Both the position numbers and the translations under genes were made by a program. Under the pieces are notes generated by a model. The model did not search any database. It was given only the letters and a program-made list of their open reading frames with translations, and was not told the DNA's origin. 64,000 nt of DNA from Streptomyces sp. PR69 (lineage in GTDB: Bacteria; Actinomycetota; Actinomycetes; Streptomycetales; Streptomycetaceae), in the NCBI RefSeq assembly GCF_026420845.1, contig NZ_JAOWCB010000001.1:62001-126000 (forward strand). Direction: 5' to 3'. Shown here piece after piece: positions 51,127 through 60,902 of the stretch (the stretch's first letter is position 1; the number at the start of each line of letters is the position of its first letter).

Positions 51127-51863
51127 CCGTGCGGCCCGACGCGATACACGAGAGCGGCGCGCACTTCGCCTTCACCGACAGGTGGGGCGGGGTGAGCGCC
51201 GCTCCGTACGAGGAGCTCAACCTCGGCGGCGCCGTGGGCGACGACCCCGGAGCCGTACGGACCAACCGCGAGCTGGCGGCCAAGGCGCTCGGCCTTGACC
51301 CGGACGCGGTGGTCTGGATGAACCAGGTGCACGGCAAGGACGTCGCCGTCGTCACCGGACCCTGGCCCGCCGGACCGGCCACACCGGTCGACGCCGTGGT
51401 CACCGCGCGCAGAGGGCTCGCCCTCGCCGTGCTCACCGCCGACTGCACCCCCGTACTGCTGGCCGACCCGGTCGCGGGAGTGGTCGCGGCCGCCCACGCC
51501 GGCCGGCCGGGAATGGCCAAGGGCGTGGTGCCCGCCGCGGTCGAGGCGATGAGATCGCTGGGCGCGGAGCCCGGCCGCATCATCGCCCGCACCGGACCGG
51601 CCGTCTGCGGACGCTGCTATGAAGTTCCCGGACAGATGCGGGCTGATGTGGCCGCGGCAGAACCGGCCGCCTGGTCCGAGACAAGCTGGGGCACTCCCGC
51701 CGTCGACGTCACCGCCGGGGTGCACGCCCAGCTCGAAGCGCTGGGTGTGCGGCGGCGCCACCGCTCGGGGATCTGCACCCTGGAGTCCAGGGACCACTAC
51801 TCCTACCGACGCGACCGCACGACCGGGCGGCTCGCCGGATATGTCTGGCTGGATGAGGCATGA
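51123..51863 (+). CDS. pgeF: Peptidoglycan editing factor PgeF (YfiH/laccase-domain)
   Basis: 246 residues. [45 protein letters not shown] and [10 protein letters not shown] are the multicopper-like family motifs. In E. coli the homologue removes L-Ser-containing precursors from the MurE pathway. GTG 51123 overlaps the ftsZ stop (AAGTGA) and its stop overlaps the next ATG, so it is translated with ftsZ. Confidence 0.93.
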   Translation: MTVRPDAIHESGAHFAFTDRWGGVSAAPYEELNLGGAVGDDPGAVRTNRELAAKALGLDPDAVVWMNQVHGKDVAVVTGPWPAGPATPVDAVVTARRGLALAVLTADCTPVLLADPVAGVVAAAHAGRPGMAKGVVPAAVEAMRSLGAEPGRIIARTGPAVCGRCYEVPGQMRADVAAAEPAAWSETSWGTPAVDVTAGVHAQLEALGVRRRHRSGICTLESRDHYSYRRDRTTGRLAGYVWLDEA

Positions 51864-52579
51864 CGGACCGCAAGACCGAACTCGCCCGGAATCTGACCGC
51901 GGTGGAGGAACGTATCGCCTCCGCTTGCACGGCCGCGGGCCGGAAGCGGGAAGAAGTGACGCTCATCGTGGTCACCAAGACCTACCCGGCCGACGATGTA
52001 CGGCTGCTCCATGAGCTCGGTGTGCGGCATGTCGCGGAGAACCGCGACCAGGACGCGGCGCCAAAGGCCGCCGCCTGTTCGGATCTGGATCTCACTTGGC
52101 ACTTCGTCGGACAGCTGCAGACCAATAAGGTGCGCTCTGTGGCGGGCTATGCCGATGTCGTGCAGTCGGTCGACCGGCTGAAGCTGGTGAACTCGCTCTC
52201 CGCGGCCGCGGTGCGCACCGGGCGTGAGCTGGGGTGTCTCATCCAGGTGGCGCTGGACGCCGAGTCCGGCCACAGGGGTGAGAGAGGGGGCGTGGCGCCG
52301 GACGGCATCGAGGAGTTGGCGACGGCCGTGGCGGACGCGCCCGCACTGCGGCTCGACGGACTGATGACCGTCGCGCCGCTCGCCGGACCCTACGCCGGAA
52401 GACAACGGGCGGCGTTCGAGCGGCTGATGGAATTCTCATCCCGCCTGCGCGCAGGCCATCCTGCTGCAAACATGGTGTCAGCAGGGATGAGTGCGGACCT
52501 CGAAGACGCCGTGGCCGCTGGAGCGACACATGTGCGCATCGGCACCGCGGTACTCGGAGTCCGCCCCCGGCTCGGGTAA
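51860..52579 (+). CDS. ylmE: PLP-binding homeostasis protein YlmE/YggS
   Basis: 239 residues, a TIM-barrel PLP carrier. The PLP Lys is in LIVVTKTYPADDV; then VRHVAENRDQDAAPKAA, HFVGQLQTNKVR, VQSVDRLKLV, GLMTVAPL, MSAGMSADLEDAV and VRIGTAVLG. ATG 51860 overlaps pgeF (ATGA). Position between ftsZ and sepF is the standard Gram-positive arrangement. Confidence 0.95.
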   Translation: MTDRKTELARNLTAVEERIASACTAAGRKREEVTLIVVTKTYPADDVRLLHELGVRHVAENRDQDAAPKAAACSDLDLTWHFVGQLQTNKVRSVAGYADVVQSVDRLKLVNSLSAAAVRTGRELGCLIQVALDAESGHRGERGGVAPDGIEELATAVADAPALRLDGLMTVAPLAGPYAGRQRAAFERLMEFSSRLRAGHPAANMVSAGMSADLEDAVAAGATHVRIGTAVLGVRPRLG

Positions 52580-52719
52580 CGTCGCGAAGCAAGTCGGACC
52601 ACAGCAGAAAATATGGTCATTCCCGCCGAAAGCGGGACGGCCGAGTGGATCGCGGGCACTTGGTGACGCTGCGATGTCTGTGACAAGGGCGATCCACCAC
52701 AGAGCGGAGGACTCAGAGA

Positions 52720-53325
52720 ATGGCCGGCGCGATGCGCAAGATGGCGGTCTACCTCGGCCTCGTGGAGGACGATGGGTACGACGGCCGGGGCTTTGACCCC
52801 GACGACGACTTCGAACCCGAGCCGGAGCTCGAGCGGGACCACCGCAGGCACCAGCCCCCGCACCAGGTGGAGCGGGAGGAGCCGGTGCGCGCGGTGCAGC
52901 CGCCCGCGCCGCGTGACCCGGCGCCGCTTCCCATGGAAAGCGGGCATTCGGCGCGAATCGCCCCAGTGGCATCTATCACACCTGAACGTCCGAGCCTGGA
53001 GAAGAACGCCCCTGTGATCATGCCCAAAGTCGTGTCCGAGCGGGAGCCTTACCGCATCACCACACTGCACCCCCGGACCTACAACGAGGCCCGTACCATC
53101 GGGGAACACTTCCGTGAGGGCACTCCGGTGATCATGAACCTCACGGAGATGGACGACACGGACGCAAAGCGACTTGTCGACTTTGCTGCCGGTCTGGTGT
53201 TCGGTCTGCATGGCAGCATTGAGCGGGTGACGCAGAAGGTGTTCCTGTTGTCGCCTGCTAACGTCGATGTCACGGCGGAGGACAAGGCCCGCATCGCAGA
53301 GGGCGGATTCTTCAACCAGAGCTGA
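52720..53325 (+). CDS. sepF: Z-ring anchoring protein SepF
   Basis: 201 residues. The N-terminus [14 protein letters not shown] is the membrane-targeting amphipathic helix; an acidic, Pro-rich linker follows; the C-terminal domain (about 105-195) has [28 protein letters not shown] and [25 protein letters not shown]. It tethers FtsZ to the membrane. ATG 52720 has GGAGG upstream; ATG 52732 would remove four residues. Confidence 0.96.
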   Translation: MAGAMRKMAVYLGLVEDDGYDGRGFDPDDDFEPEPELERDHRRHQPPHQVEREEPVRAVQPPAPRDPAPLPMESGHSARIAPVASITPERPSLEKNAPVIMPKVVSEREPYRITTLHPRTYNEARTIGEHFREGTPVIMNLTEMDDTDAKRLVDFAAGLVFGLHGSIERVTQKVFLLSPANVDVTAEDKARIAEGGFFNQS

Positions 53326-53395
53326 GAACACGACACCGGGAACGACCCGGCCGACCGGCCGGAATCGACAGAGCCAGGGGAGAGGGAAGCGCGGG

Positions 53396-53683
53396 ATGGG
53401 CGTGGCACTGGATGTGGTTTACATCGCGCTGGTGTGCTTCCTGGTCGTGCTGATTTTCCGGCTGGTCATGGACTATGTCTTCCAGTTCGCACGTTCATGG
53501 CAACCCGGCAAGGCGATGGTGGTCCTCTTGGAGGCCACCTACACTGTCACCGATCCACCGCTCAAGCTTCTGCGGCGGTTCATCCCGCCGCTGCGTCTCG
53601 GGGGCGTGGCACTCGACCTGTCCTTCTTCGTTCTGATGATCATCGTCTACATCCTCATCTCCATCGTGGGCAACGTGGGGTGA
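53396..53683 (+). CDS. ylmG: YggT/YlmG family membrane protein
   Basis: 95 residues, two transmembrane helices ([21 protein letters not shown] and [20 protein letters not shown]) around the conserved [19 protein letters not shown], the YggT signature. Role in division or envelope organisation is inferred from its fixed place between sepF and divIVA. ATG 53396 is preceded by GGGAGAGGGAAG. Confidence 0.95.
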   Translation: MGVALDVVYIALVCFLVVLIFRLVMDYVFQFARSWQPGKAMVVLLEATYTVTDPPLKLLRRFIPPLRLGGVALDLSFFVLMIIVYILISIVGNVG

Positions 53684-53741
53684 TGGTTGTGAGCGATACG
53701 GTCTTGCCGACTGCCGACGACTACGTAGAGGTGAAGAAGAG

Positions 53742-54836
53742 ATGCCGCTGACCCCCGAGGACGTGCGGAACAAGCAGTTCACTACCGTCCGTCTCCGAGA
53801 AGGCTATGACGAGGACGAGGTCGATGCTTTCCTCGACGAGGTCGAGGCCGAACTGACCCGCCTGCTCCGCGAGAACGAGGACCTGCGCGCCAAGCTGGCC
53901 GCCGCCACCCGCGCCGCCGCGCAGAACCAGCAACAGCAGGGGATGCGCAAACAGCAGGAGGCGCCGCAGGACCGCCAGGGCGGCGGTCCGGTGCCCGCCG
54001 CCATATCCGGACCCCCGGTCCAGCAGCAGCCCCCGCAGATGGGCCCGCCCCAGCTGCCCGGCGGGGCTCCGCAGCTGCCGGCCGGTCCCAGCCACGGCGG
54101 ACCCCAGGGTCCGCAGGGTCCCCAGGGCCCGCACGGCCCCATGCAGGGCGGCCCCATGGGCGGACCGATGGGCGGCCCCATGGGCGGTCACGGCCCGCAG
54201 ATGCCGCAGCCGGGCCAGGGTCCCGGCGGCGACAGCGCCGCCCGTGTGCTCTCGCTCGCCCAGCAGACCGCCGACCAGGCGATCGCGGAGGCCCGTTCCG
54301 AGGCCAACAAGATCGTCGGCGAGGCGCGCAGCCGCGCCGAGGGCCTGGAGCGCGACGCCCGCGCCAAGGCGGACGCGCTGGAGCGGGACGCCCAGGAGAA
54401 GCACCGTGTCGCCATGGGCTCCCTGGAGTCGGCGCGTGCCACCCTGGAGCGGAAGGTCGAGGACCTGCGCGGGTTCGAGCGGGAGTACCGCACGCGCCTG
54501 AAGTCCTACCTGGAGAGCCAGCTGCGTCAGCTGGAAACCCAGGCGGACGACTCGCTGGCCCCGCCGCGCACCCCCGCGACGGCGTCGCTCCCCGCCTCCC
54601 CGTCGATGGCCCCGGCCGGCGCCCCCTCGTACGGCGGCAACCAGTCCATGGGCTCCGGCCCCTCGATGGGCGGCCACAGCGGCGGCTCCTCCAACGGCCC
54701 GTCGTACGGCGGTCAGCAGCAGATGTCCCCGGCGATGACCCAGCCGATGGCGCCGGTGCGGCCGCAGGCGCCGCAGCCGATGCAGCAGGCGCCGTCGCCG
54801 ATGCGGGGCTTCCTCATCGACGAGGACGACAACTGA
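53742..54836 (+). CDS. divIVA: Polar growth determinant DivIVA
   Basis: 364 residues. The N-terminal DivIVA domain ([34 protein letters not shown]) begins a coiled coil. A long Gln/Pro/Gly/Met linker (about 60-160, including [11 protein letters not shown]) follows, then a second coiled coil ([20 protein letters not shown] to about 270) and a Ser/Gly/Met-rich tail ending in RGFLIDEDD. In Streptomyces DivIVA is essential and directs tip extension and branching. ATG 53742 has GAGGTGAAGAAG upstream. A 19-bp terminator repeat follows. Confidence 0.97.
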   Translation: MPLTPEDVRNKQFTTVRLREGYDEDEVDAFLDEVEAELTRLLRENEDLRAKLAAATRAAAQNQQQQGMRKQQEAPQDRQGGGPVPAAISGPPVQQQPPQMGPPQLPGGAPQLPAGPSHGGPQGPQGPQGPHGPMQGGPMGGPMGGPMGGHGPQMPQPGQGPGGDSAARVLSLAQQTADQAIAEARSEANKIVGEARSRAEGLERDARAKADALERDAQEKHRVAMGSLESARATLERKVEDLRGFEREYRTRLKSYLESQLRQLETQADDSLAPPRTPATASLPASPSMAPAGAPSYGGNQSMGSGPSMGGHSGGSSNGPSYGGQQQMSPAMTQPMAPVRPQAPQPMQQAPSPMRGFLIDEDDN

Positions 54837-54880
54837 GGGCGGGTGCGGGCGCGCTGAACGCGTAGCCGTCGGCAGGCATC

Positions 54881-54919
54881 AGGCCCGGGCCCGGTACGTC
54901 ACGTACCGGGCCCGGGCCT
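54881..54919 (+). terminator. Strong terminator after divIVA
   Basis: A 19-bp perfect inverted repeat (AGGCCCGGGCCCGGTACGT and complement, one-base centre), then TTGTCTT. It closes the dcw cluster and is the strongest plus-strand terminator in the window. Confidence 0.9.
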
Positions 54920-55504
54920 TGTCTTGCCCGCTCGCCTCCCCTACGCCCTGGGATTGCGGGCCCCACTTCCCGAACCTGGGGCTGAAGCCCCAGCCCCCGT
55001 TTCCTGGGGCTCCGCCCCCGGACCCCCGCGCCTCAATCCCCCCCAGCTACCTCCCCCAGACTCCGTCCGGGGGGACCCCCACGGAGGTGCCCCCAGGGGT
55101 ACCCCCACGCGGCTTGGTTTCTGGGTCTTGCGCCTCAAGCGCCGGCGGGGCTGATTGTGCTGGCTCCTGCGCTTCAAAGGGGGGGCTCGGTTTCTGGTTC
55201 CCGTGCCCCAAGCGCTGGCGGGGCTGGGTTTCTGGTTCCTGCGCCTCAAACTCCCCCGGCCACGCCCCCGGACTCCGTCCGGGGGGCCCCACGGAGGTGC
55301 CCCTACGCGGGACTGGTGTGCGCCTCAGTTGCCGACGGGGCTGACATTGGGCGCAGGCGTGTGGAGGTCATGCCGGGGGCGGCGCGAAGCTGCCGCCTCT
55401 GGGGCGCGGGGCGGCAGCCCCGCAGCCCTCCTCTCCCCGAAGGGGGGTCTGGGGGCGGAGCCCCCAGTTTCGGGAAGGGGGGCCCACGCCCCAGGGGGAA
55501 CAGA
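54920..55504. repeat. Non-coding convergent region with repeat families
   Basis: About 585 bp between divIVA and ileS. It holds a plus-strand gene-end repeat (CTACGCCCTGGG, CTTCCCGAACCTGGGGCT at about 54968), two CCGGACTCCGTCCGGGG-type hairpins (about 55062 and 55268), three copies of a GCGCCTCAAGCGCCGGCGGG-like element (about 55120-55250), and a minus-strand gene-end repeat at about 55440-55500. No frame shows coding bias. Confidence 0.75.
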
Positions 55505-55537
55505 ACAGGCCCGGCCACCCCAGGTGGCCGGGCCTGT
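55505..55537 (-). terminator. Terminator after ileS
   Basis: A 15-bp perfect stem (ACAGGCCCGGCCACC / GGTGGCCGGGCCTGT) with a 3-nt loop, 17 nt past the ileS stop on the minus strand. Confidence 0.85.
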
Positions 55538-55554
55538 CGGAGCGCGGCGCGTGG

Positions 55555-58500
55555 TTACGCCTTGCGGAGGCGGAAGGTCAGGGACAGGGACTCGTCCGTG
55601 AAGGGCGCACCGTACGCATCGTCGGCATCCCCCTCCGCGAAGTCCGTCGCAAGCACCTCATCCGCGATCAGCCCCGCATGCTCGGCCAGCGCCGCCCCCA
55701 CCTCCGCATCCGCGGAGCGCCACCGCAGCGCGATCCGGTCGGCGACATCGAGGCCGCTGTTCTTGCGGGCTTCCTGGATCAGCCGGATCGCGTCCCGCGC
55801 GAGCCCCGCGCGCCGCAGTTCCGGGGTGACCTCCAGGTCGAGGGCGACCGTGGCGCCGGAGTCGGAGGCGACGGACCAGCCCTCGCGCGGCGTCTCGGTG
55901 ATGATGACCTCCTCGGGGGAGAGGACGACCGTTTCGCCGTCGACCTCGACCGTGGCCTCACCGGACCGCAGCGCCAGCGACAGCGCCGCCGCGTCCGCCT
56001 CGGCGATCACCTTGGCCACCGCCTGCACCCGCTTGCCGAAGCGCTTGCCGAGCGCGCGGAAGTTCGCCTTGGCCGTGGTGTCGACCAGCGACCCGCCGAC
56101 CTCGGAGAGGGAGGCGAGGGAGGTGACGTTCAGCTCTTCGGTGATCTGCGCCCGCAGCCCGTCGGACAGGGATTCGAAGCCGGACGCCGCGACCAGCGCA
56201 CGCGACAGCGGCTGACGGGTCTTGACCCCGGACTCCGCACGTGTGGCCCGGCCCAGTTCGACCAGCCGCCGCACCAGGAGCATCTGCTGCGACAGCGTCG
56301 GGTCGACGGCCGTGAGGTCGGCCTCGGGCCAGTCGGCGAGGTGCACCGACTCCGGGGCGCCCGGGGTGACCGGTACGACCAGGTCCTGCCAGACCCGTTC
56401 GGTGATGAACGGCACCAGCGGGGCCATCAGCCGGGTGACGGTCTCGATCACATCGTGCAGCGTGCGCAGGGCCGCCGCGTCGCCCTGCCAGAAGCGGCGG
56501 CGCGACCTGCGCACATACCAGTTCGACAGATCGTCGACGAACGCGGACAGCAGCTTGCCCGCGCGCTGGGTGTCGTATGCCTCCATCGCCTGGGTGACCT
56601 GGTCGGTCAGCGCATGCAGCTCGGACAGCAGCCAGCGGTCGAGCACCGTCCGCTCGGCCGGGGCCGGGTCCGCCTCCGACGGCGCCCAGCCGGACGTGCG
56701 CGCGTACAGGGCCTGGAAGGCGACCGTGTTCCAGTAGGTCAGCAGTGTCTTGCGGACGACCTCCTGGATCGTGCCGTGGCCCACGCGCCGTGCCGCCCAC
56801 GGTGAGCCGCCCGCGGCCATGAACCAGCGCACCGCGTCCGCGCCGTGCTGGTCCATGAGCGGGATGGGCTGCAGGATGTTGCCCAGGTGCTTGGACATCT
56901 TGCGGCCGTCCTCGGCGAGGATATGGCCCAGGCAGACGACGTTCTCGTACGACGACTTGTCGAAGACGAGGGTGCCGACCGCCATCAGCGTGTAGAACCA
57001 GCCGCGGGTCTGGTCGATGGCCTCCGAGATGAACTGCGCCGGGTAGCGCTTTTCGAAGACGTCCTTGTTGCGGTAGGGGTAGCCCCACTGGGCGAAGGGC
57101 ATCGACCCCGAGTCGTACCAGGCGTCGATGACCTCCGGGACGCGGGTCGCGGTCTGCCGGCACTGCGGGCAGGGGAAGGTGACCTCGTCGATGAACGGGC
57201 GGTGCGGGTCGAGGTCCGAACGGTCTTCGCCGGTCAGCTCGGTCAGCTCCGCGCGCGACCCCACGCAGGTCAGATGGCCGTCCTCACAGCGCCAGATCGG
57301 CAGCGGCGTGCCCCAGTAGCGGTTGCGGGACAGCGCCCAGTCGATGTTGTTGTTCAGCCAGTCGCCGAAGCGGCCCTGCTTGACCGACTCGGGGAACCAG
57401 TTCGTACGCTCGTTCTCCGCCAGCAGCCGGTCCTTGATCGCGGTGGTGCGGATGTACCAGGACGGCTGGGCGTAATACAGCAGCGCGGTGTGGCAGCGCC
57501 AGCAGTGCGGATAGCTGTGCTCGTACGGGATATGCCGGAACAGCAGGCCGCGGGCGTCCAGGTCCGCGGTGAGGGCCTCGTCCGCCTTTTTGAAGAACAC
57601 GCCGCCCACCAGCGGGATGTCCTCCTCGAAGGTGCCGTCGGGACGGACCGGGTTCACCACGGGCAGGCCGTAGTCGCGGCACACCTTGAGGTCGTCCTCA
57701 CCGAAGGCGGGGGACTGGTGGACCAGACCCGTGCCGTCCTCGGTCGTCACATACTCGGCGTTGACGACGAACTGCGCGGGCTCGTCGAAGGCGACCAGCT
57801 CGAAGGGGCGCTGATACGTCCAGCGCTCCATCTCCGCGCCGGTGAAGGTGCGGCCGACAGCCTCCCAGCCCTCGCCCAGGGCCTTCTCCAGCAGCGGCTC
57901 CGCGACGACCAGCTTCTCCTCGCCGTCCGTGGCCACGACATAGGTGACGTCGGGGTGCGCCGCCACGGCCGTGTTGGACACCAGGGTCCATGGGGTGGTC
58001 GTCCACACCAGGAGGGCCGCTTCGCCCGCCAGCGGACCGGAGGTGAGCGGGAAGCGGACGTACACGGAGGGGTCGACGACGGTCTCGTACCCCTGAGCCA
58101 GCTCGTGGTCCGACAGGCCCGTGCCGCAGCGGGGGCACCAGGGGGCGACCCGGTGGTCCTGGACCAGCAGGCCCTTGTTGAAGATCTCCTTCAGGGACCA
58201 CCACACCGACTCGATGTACGAGGGGTCCATCGTGCGGTACGCGTCGTCAAGGTCGGTCCAGTACCCCATGCGCGTCGTCAGCTCGGCGAACGCGTCCGTG
58301 TGGCGGGTCACCGACTCCCGGCACCTGGCGTTGAACTCCGCGATGCCGTACGCCTCGATGTCCTTCTTGCCGGAGAAGCCGAGCTCCTTCTCGACGGCGA
58401 GCTCCACCGGCAGGCCATGGCAGTCCCAGCCGGCCTTGCGGGCGACGTGGTAGCCGCGCATCGTGCGGAAGCGGGGGAAGACGTCCTTGAAGACACGCGC

Positions 58501-58692
58501 TTCGATGTGGTGCGCGCCGGGCATGCCGTTGGCGGTCGGCGGGCCCTCGTAGAACACCCACTCGGGGCGGCCCTCGGACTGCTCCAGGCTCTTGGCGAAG
58601 ATCTTGGCCTCGCGCCAGAAGTCGAGCACGGCGTGCTCAAGCGCGGGCAGGTCGACCTGGGCGGGCACCTGGCGGTACTGGGGTGGTGTCAT
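55555..58692 (-). CDS. ileS: Isoleucyl-tRNA synthetase (IleRS, eukaryote-like type)
   Basis: 1045 residues. Class I Rossmann core with the HIGH-type motif written GMPGAHH (His61, His62), editing domain LVWTTTPWTLVSNTAVA, WYIRTTAIKDRL, SRNRYWGTPLPIW, DAWYDSGSMPFAQWGYP, QTRGWFYTLMA, and KMSK in EDGRKMSKHLGN. Length, the deviant HIGH motif and the C-terminal extension fit the eukaryote-like IleRS2 group, members of which are often mupirocin-insensitive. ATG 58692 lies just after GGAGGAGC. Controlled by a T-box leader. Confidence 0.96.
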   Translation of the reverse strand: MTPPQYRQVPAQVDLPALEHAVLDFWREAKIFAKSLEQSEGRPEWVFYEGPPTANGMPGAHHIEARVFKDVFPRFRTMRGYHVARKAGWDCHGLPVELAVEKELGFSGKKDIEAYGIAEFNARCRESVTRHTDAFAELTTRMGYWTDLDDAYRTMDPSYIESVWWSLKEIFNKGLLVQDHRVAPWCPRCGTGLSDHELAQGYETVVDPSVYVRFPLTSGPLAGEAALLVWTTTPWTLVSNTAVAAHPDVTYVVATDGEEKLVVAEPLLEKALGEGWEAVGRTFTGAEMERWTYQRPFELVAFDEPAQFVVNAEYVTTEDGTGLVHQSPAFGEDDLKVCRDYGLPVVNPVRPDGTFEEDIPLVGGVFFKKADEALTADLDARGLLFRHIPYEHSYPHCWRCHTALLYYAQPSWYIRTTAIKDRLLAENERTNWFPESVKQGRFGDWLNNNIDWALSRNRYWGTPLPIWRCEDGHLTCVGSRAELTELTGEDRSDLDPHRPFIDEVTFPCPQCRQTATRVPEVIDAWYDSGSMPFAQWGYPYRNKDVFEKRYPAQFISEAIDQTRGWFYTLMAVGTLVFDKSSYENVVCLGHILAEDGRKMSKHLGNILQPIPLMDQHGADAVRWFMAAGGSPWAARRVGHGTIQEVVRKTLLTYWNTVAFQALYARTSGWAPSEADPAPAERTVLDRWLLSELHALTDQVTQAMEAYDTQRAGKLLSAFVDDLSNWYVRRSRRRFWQGDAAALRTLHDVIETVTRLMAPLVPFITERVWQDLVVPVTPGAPESVHLADWPEADLTAVDPTLSQQMLLVRRLVELGRATRAESGVKTRQPLSRALVAASGFESLSDGLRAQITEELNVTSLASLSEVGGSLVDTTAKANFRALGKRFGKRVQAVAKVIAEADAAALSLALRSGEATVEVDGETVVLSPEEVIITETPREGWSVASDSGATVALDLEVTPELRRAGLARDAIRLIQEARKNSGLDVADRIALRWRSADAEVGAALAEHAGLIADEVLATDFAEGDADDAYGAPFTDESLSLTFRLRKA

Positions 58693-58696
58693 CGAC

Positions 58697-58842
58697 GAGC
58701 TCCTCCAACGGACATTCGCTGTTCCGCCGGAGGGACGAGAGCGCCTGCTGCGTGCTCCCGCGGTACCACCCTCCTTGGCTCGCCGGCCAGGCCGGTGAGC
58801 CCCCTCATTGAGGCCGCGATGCCGGTTCTACTCGCCTCGGGA
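58697..58842 (-). promoter_or_regulatory. T-box riboswitch controlling ileS translation
   Basis: Minus strand 58775-58753 reads AGGAGGGTGGTACCGCGGGA, the T-box core that pairs with the uncharged tRNA end. Upstream, a short stem I (58810-58838; GAGGC/GCCTC) has an AGTAGAACC loop-E-like stretch and the Ile specifier ATC at 58820-58818. After the T-box, TCCCTCC (58735-58729) can pair with the ileS Shine-Dalgarno GGAGGA (58706-58701). That arrangement implies translational control by uncharged tRNA-Ile, as known for actinobacterial ileS T-boxes. Confidence 0.92.
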
Positions 58843-59278
58843 CGTCTGGGACGGGTCCGGGGCTTTCTTCCGGCGGCTCAGGGGTGATGGTTCACATCGC
58901 GCTCGCCCCCGGGCTCGCACCGTCCCCGGGTCGCTCATGGCTGCGTACGACGCTACTCGTCCCCATCGTCGCCTTTCGCACCGCCCAGTGTACGGGCCCG
59001 TCGGGTTCCCGGCGGACCGGTTTTCGCGACGGCCGCGGCGCGGCATCCGGACGGGGCGCGGTTGACCCGAATGGTCATATGACGTCCCGCGGGGTCCGGT
59101 GTCGCCCGAGTGGCGGATTACGCGGCGGGGAGCTGGGCACAACGGATGCAGGCTCGACTCATCGCGGTCAGGGGGCGGGCTGAATCGGCGGCGTGCCCCG
59201 TTGCCGCAGGGCTGGGGTCGATTTATCGTCCCAGAACGATTCGCGAGCAAGATCACAATATGTGAAGGGGCCGCGGCC
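58843..59278. other. Divergent leader/promoter region between ileS and the DksA-like gene
   Basis: About 435 bp without a supported gene. The left part is presumably the 5' end of the T-box leader and the ileS promoter on the minus strand; the right part should hold the promoter of the histone-like/DksA gene (AT-rich ATCACAATATGTG at about 59251). I see no other element. Confidence 0.5.
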
Positions 59279-60265
59279 ATGGTGGCGAAGAAGACCGCCG
59301 AGAGGAAAGCGGCGGCTGCGAAGGGCTCGGGCGGCACGAAGGGCGCCGCCGCGAAGAAGGCCGCGGCGAAGCAGACGACGGCGAAGGCGGCGGCCGCGAA
59401 GAAGGCGGTCGCGAAGAAGGCGGTCGCGAAAACCGCTGCGAAGAAGGCGACGGCCGCCAAGAAGACTGCCGCAGGGAAGACGGCTCCGGCCAAGAAGACC
59501 GTGGCCAAGAAGACGGCTGCCAAGAAGACGGCCGCCGCGAAGCCCGCGACCGCCGCCAAGAAGACAGCTGCGAAGACCACGGCCAAGAAGGCGGCTGCCA
59601 CGAAGGCGGCGGCCAAGAAGGCGGCCCCGACCAAGCCGGTCGCGAAGAAGACCGCTGCGAAGAAGACCGCCGTGAAGAAGGCCGCTGCCGCGAAGACGGC
59701 GGCGCAGAAGACGCCGACCGCCAAGGCCGGCGCGAAGAAGGCCGCAGCCGCGGCCCAGGGGGCGGCCCAGGCCGCACAGCAGACAGGAGCCAGGACGGTG
59801 GCAGCCAAGAAGACCGCAGCAGCGAGCACCGCCGTGCCCACGGCCCGTACCTCCGCCGGGACGCCGCCCGGGGAGCTCGCGGTGCGCCCCGGCGAGGAGC
59901 CGTGGACGCCCGCGGAGATCGCCGAGGCCCGCGCGGGGTTGCAGAGCGAGTACGACCGGCTGACGGCGGAGATCACCGCGGCGGAGGAGGCGCTGGAAGG
60001 CCTGATGCGGGACTCCGGCGAGGGCGCGGGCCACGACGACGCCGACACCGGGGCCAAGAACATCACACGGGAGCACGAGCTGGCCCTCGCCGCCAACGCC
60101 CGGGAGATGCTGGAGCAGACCGAGCATGCGCTGGAGCGGCTCGACGCGGGTACCTACGGCCTCTGTGAGAACTGCGGCAAGCCGATCGGCAAGCACAGGA
60201 TGCAGGCGTTCCCCCGCGCCACGCTCTGCGTCGAATGCAAGCAGAAGCAGGAACGCCGAGGCTGA
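59279..60265 (+). CDS. Histone H1-like Lys/Ala-rich domain fused to a DksA/TraR zinc finger
   Basis: 328 residues. Residues 1 to about 200 are almost only Lys, Ala and Thr in degenerate AAKKT/AKKAA units, like histone H1 tails. Residues about 210-328 are a DksA/TraR-type domain: coiled coil ([20 protein letters not shown]) and a four-Cys zinc finger, Cys296, Cys299, Cys317 and Cys320 ([14 protein letters not shown]). The DksA DxxDxA tip motif is not evident, although DDADTGA lies in the loop. It may bind DNA through the tail and RNA polymerase through the head. ATG 59279 has AAGGGG upstream. Divergent from ileS. Confidence 0.9.
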   Translation: MVAKKTAERKAAAAKGSGGTKGAAAKKAAAKQTTAKAAAAKKAVAKKAVAKTAAKKATAAKKTAAGKTAPAKKTVAKKTAAKKTAAAKPATAAKKTAAKTTAKKAAATKAAAKKAAPTKPVAKKTAAKKTAVKKAAAAKTAAQKTPTAKAGAKKAAAAAQGAAQAAQQTGARTVAAKKTAAASTAVPTARTSAGTPPGELAVRPGEEPWTPAEIAEARAGLQSEYDRLTAEITAAEEALEGLMRDSGEGAGHDDADTGAKNITREHELALAANAREMLEQTEHALERLDAGTYGLCENCGKPIGKHRMQAFPRATLCVECKQKQERRG

Positions 60266-60324
60266 CTCCGCAGGTGTGTGCCGTACCCTCGACGTCAGTC
60301 AGGCACCTAGGTTGAGGGACTCAC

Positions 60325-60885
60325 GTGGCAGAGGCGGAGCGCATCATCGGTACCCCAGATCTGGACGACGAGGCTGCGGCCCCGGCAGAGCAGCCCAAGG
60401 GCAAGCGCAAGATCGCCGTGCTGCTCGGGGTGGCGGTCTTCGCATACCTCCTCGACCTCGTCAGCAAGACGATCGTGGTGGCCAAGCTGGAGAACCATGA
60501 GCCGATCGAGATCATCGGCGATCTGCTGAAGTTCGAGGCGGTCCGCAACCCCGGCGCCGCCTTCGGCATCGGCGAGGCATTCACGGTGATCTTCACGCTG
60601 ATCGCGGCGGTGGTGATCGTCGTGATCGTCCGGCTGGCGCGCAAGCTCTACAGCATGCCCTGGGCGGTCGCGCTCGGTCTGCTGCTGGGCGGTGCGCTGG
60701 GCAATCTCACCGACCGGATCTTCCGCTCGCCCGGCGTCTTCGAGGGCGCGGTCGTCGACTTCATCGCCCCCGCGCACTTCGCCGTCTTCAATCTCGCCGA
60801 CTCCGCGATCGTCTGCGGCGGCTTTCTGATCGTGATCCTCTCCTTCAAGGGTCTCGACCCCGACGGGACCGTGCACAAGGACTGA
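60325..60885 (+). CDS. lspA: Signal peptidase II (lipoprotein)
   Basis: 186 residues, four transmembrane helices. Catalytic Asp130 ([12 protein letters not shown]) and Asp159 (VFNLADSAI) are present, with the conserved VRNPGAAFG. It removes signal peptides from prolipoproteins. The cytoplasmic start of about 28 residues is charged and longer than in most homologues. GTG 60325 has GAGGGA upstream. 17 bp before rluD. Confidence 0.96.
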   Translation: MAEAERIIGTPDLDDEAAAPAEQPKGKRKIAVLLGVAVFAYLLDLVSKTIVVAKLENHEPIEIIGDLLKFEAVRNPGAAFGIGEAFTVIFTLIAAVVIVVIVRLARKLYSMPWAVALGLLLGGALGNLTDRIFRSPGVFEGAVVDFIAPAHFAVFNLADSAIVCGGFLIVILSFKGLDPDGTVHKD

Positions 60886-60902
60886 CAAGGCATACTCGTC
60901 GG

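Noticed and set aside
59168..60196. 342-codon minus-strand frame over the histone-like gene
   Set aside because: Gly/Leu/Arg repeats are the antisense of Lys/Ala codons; no independent support.
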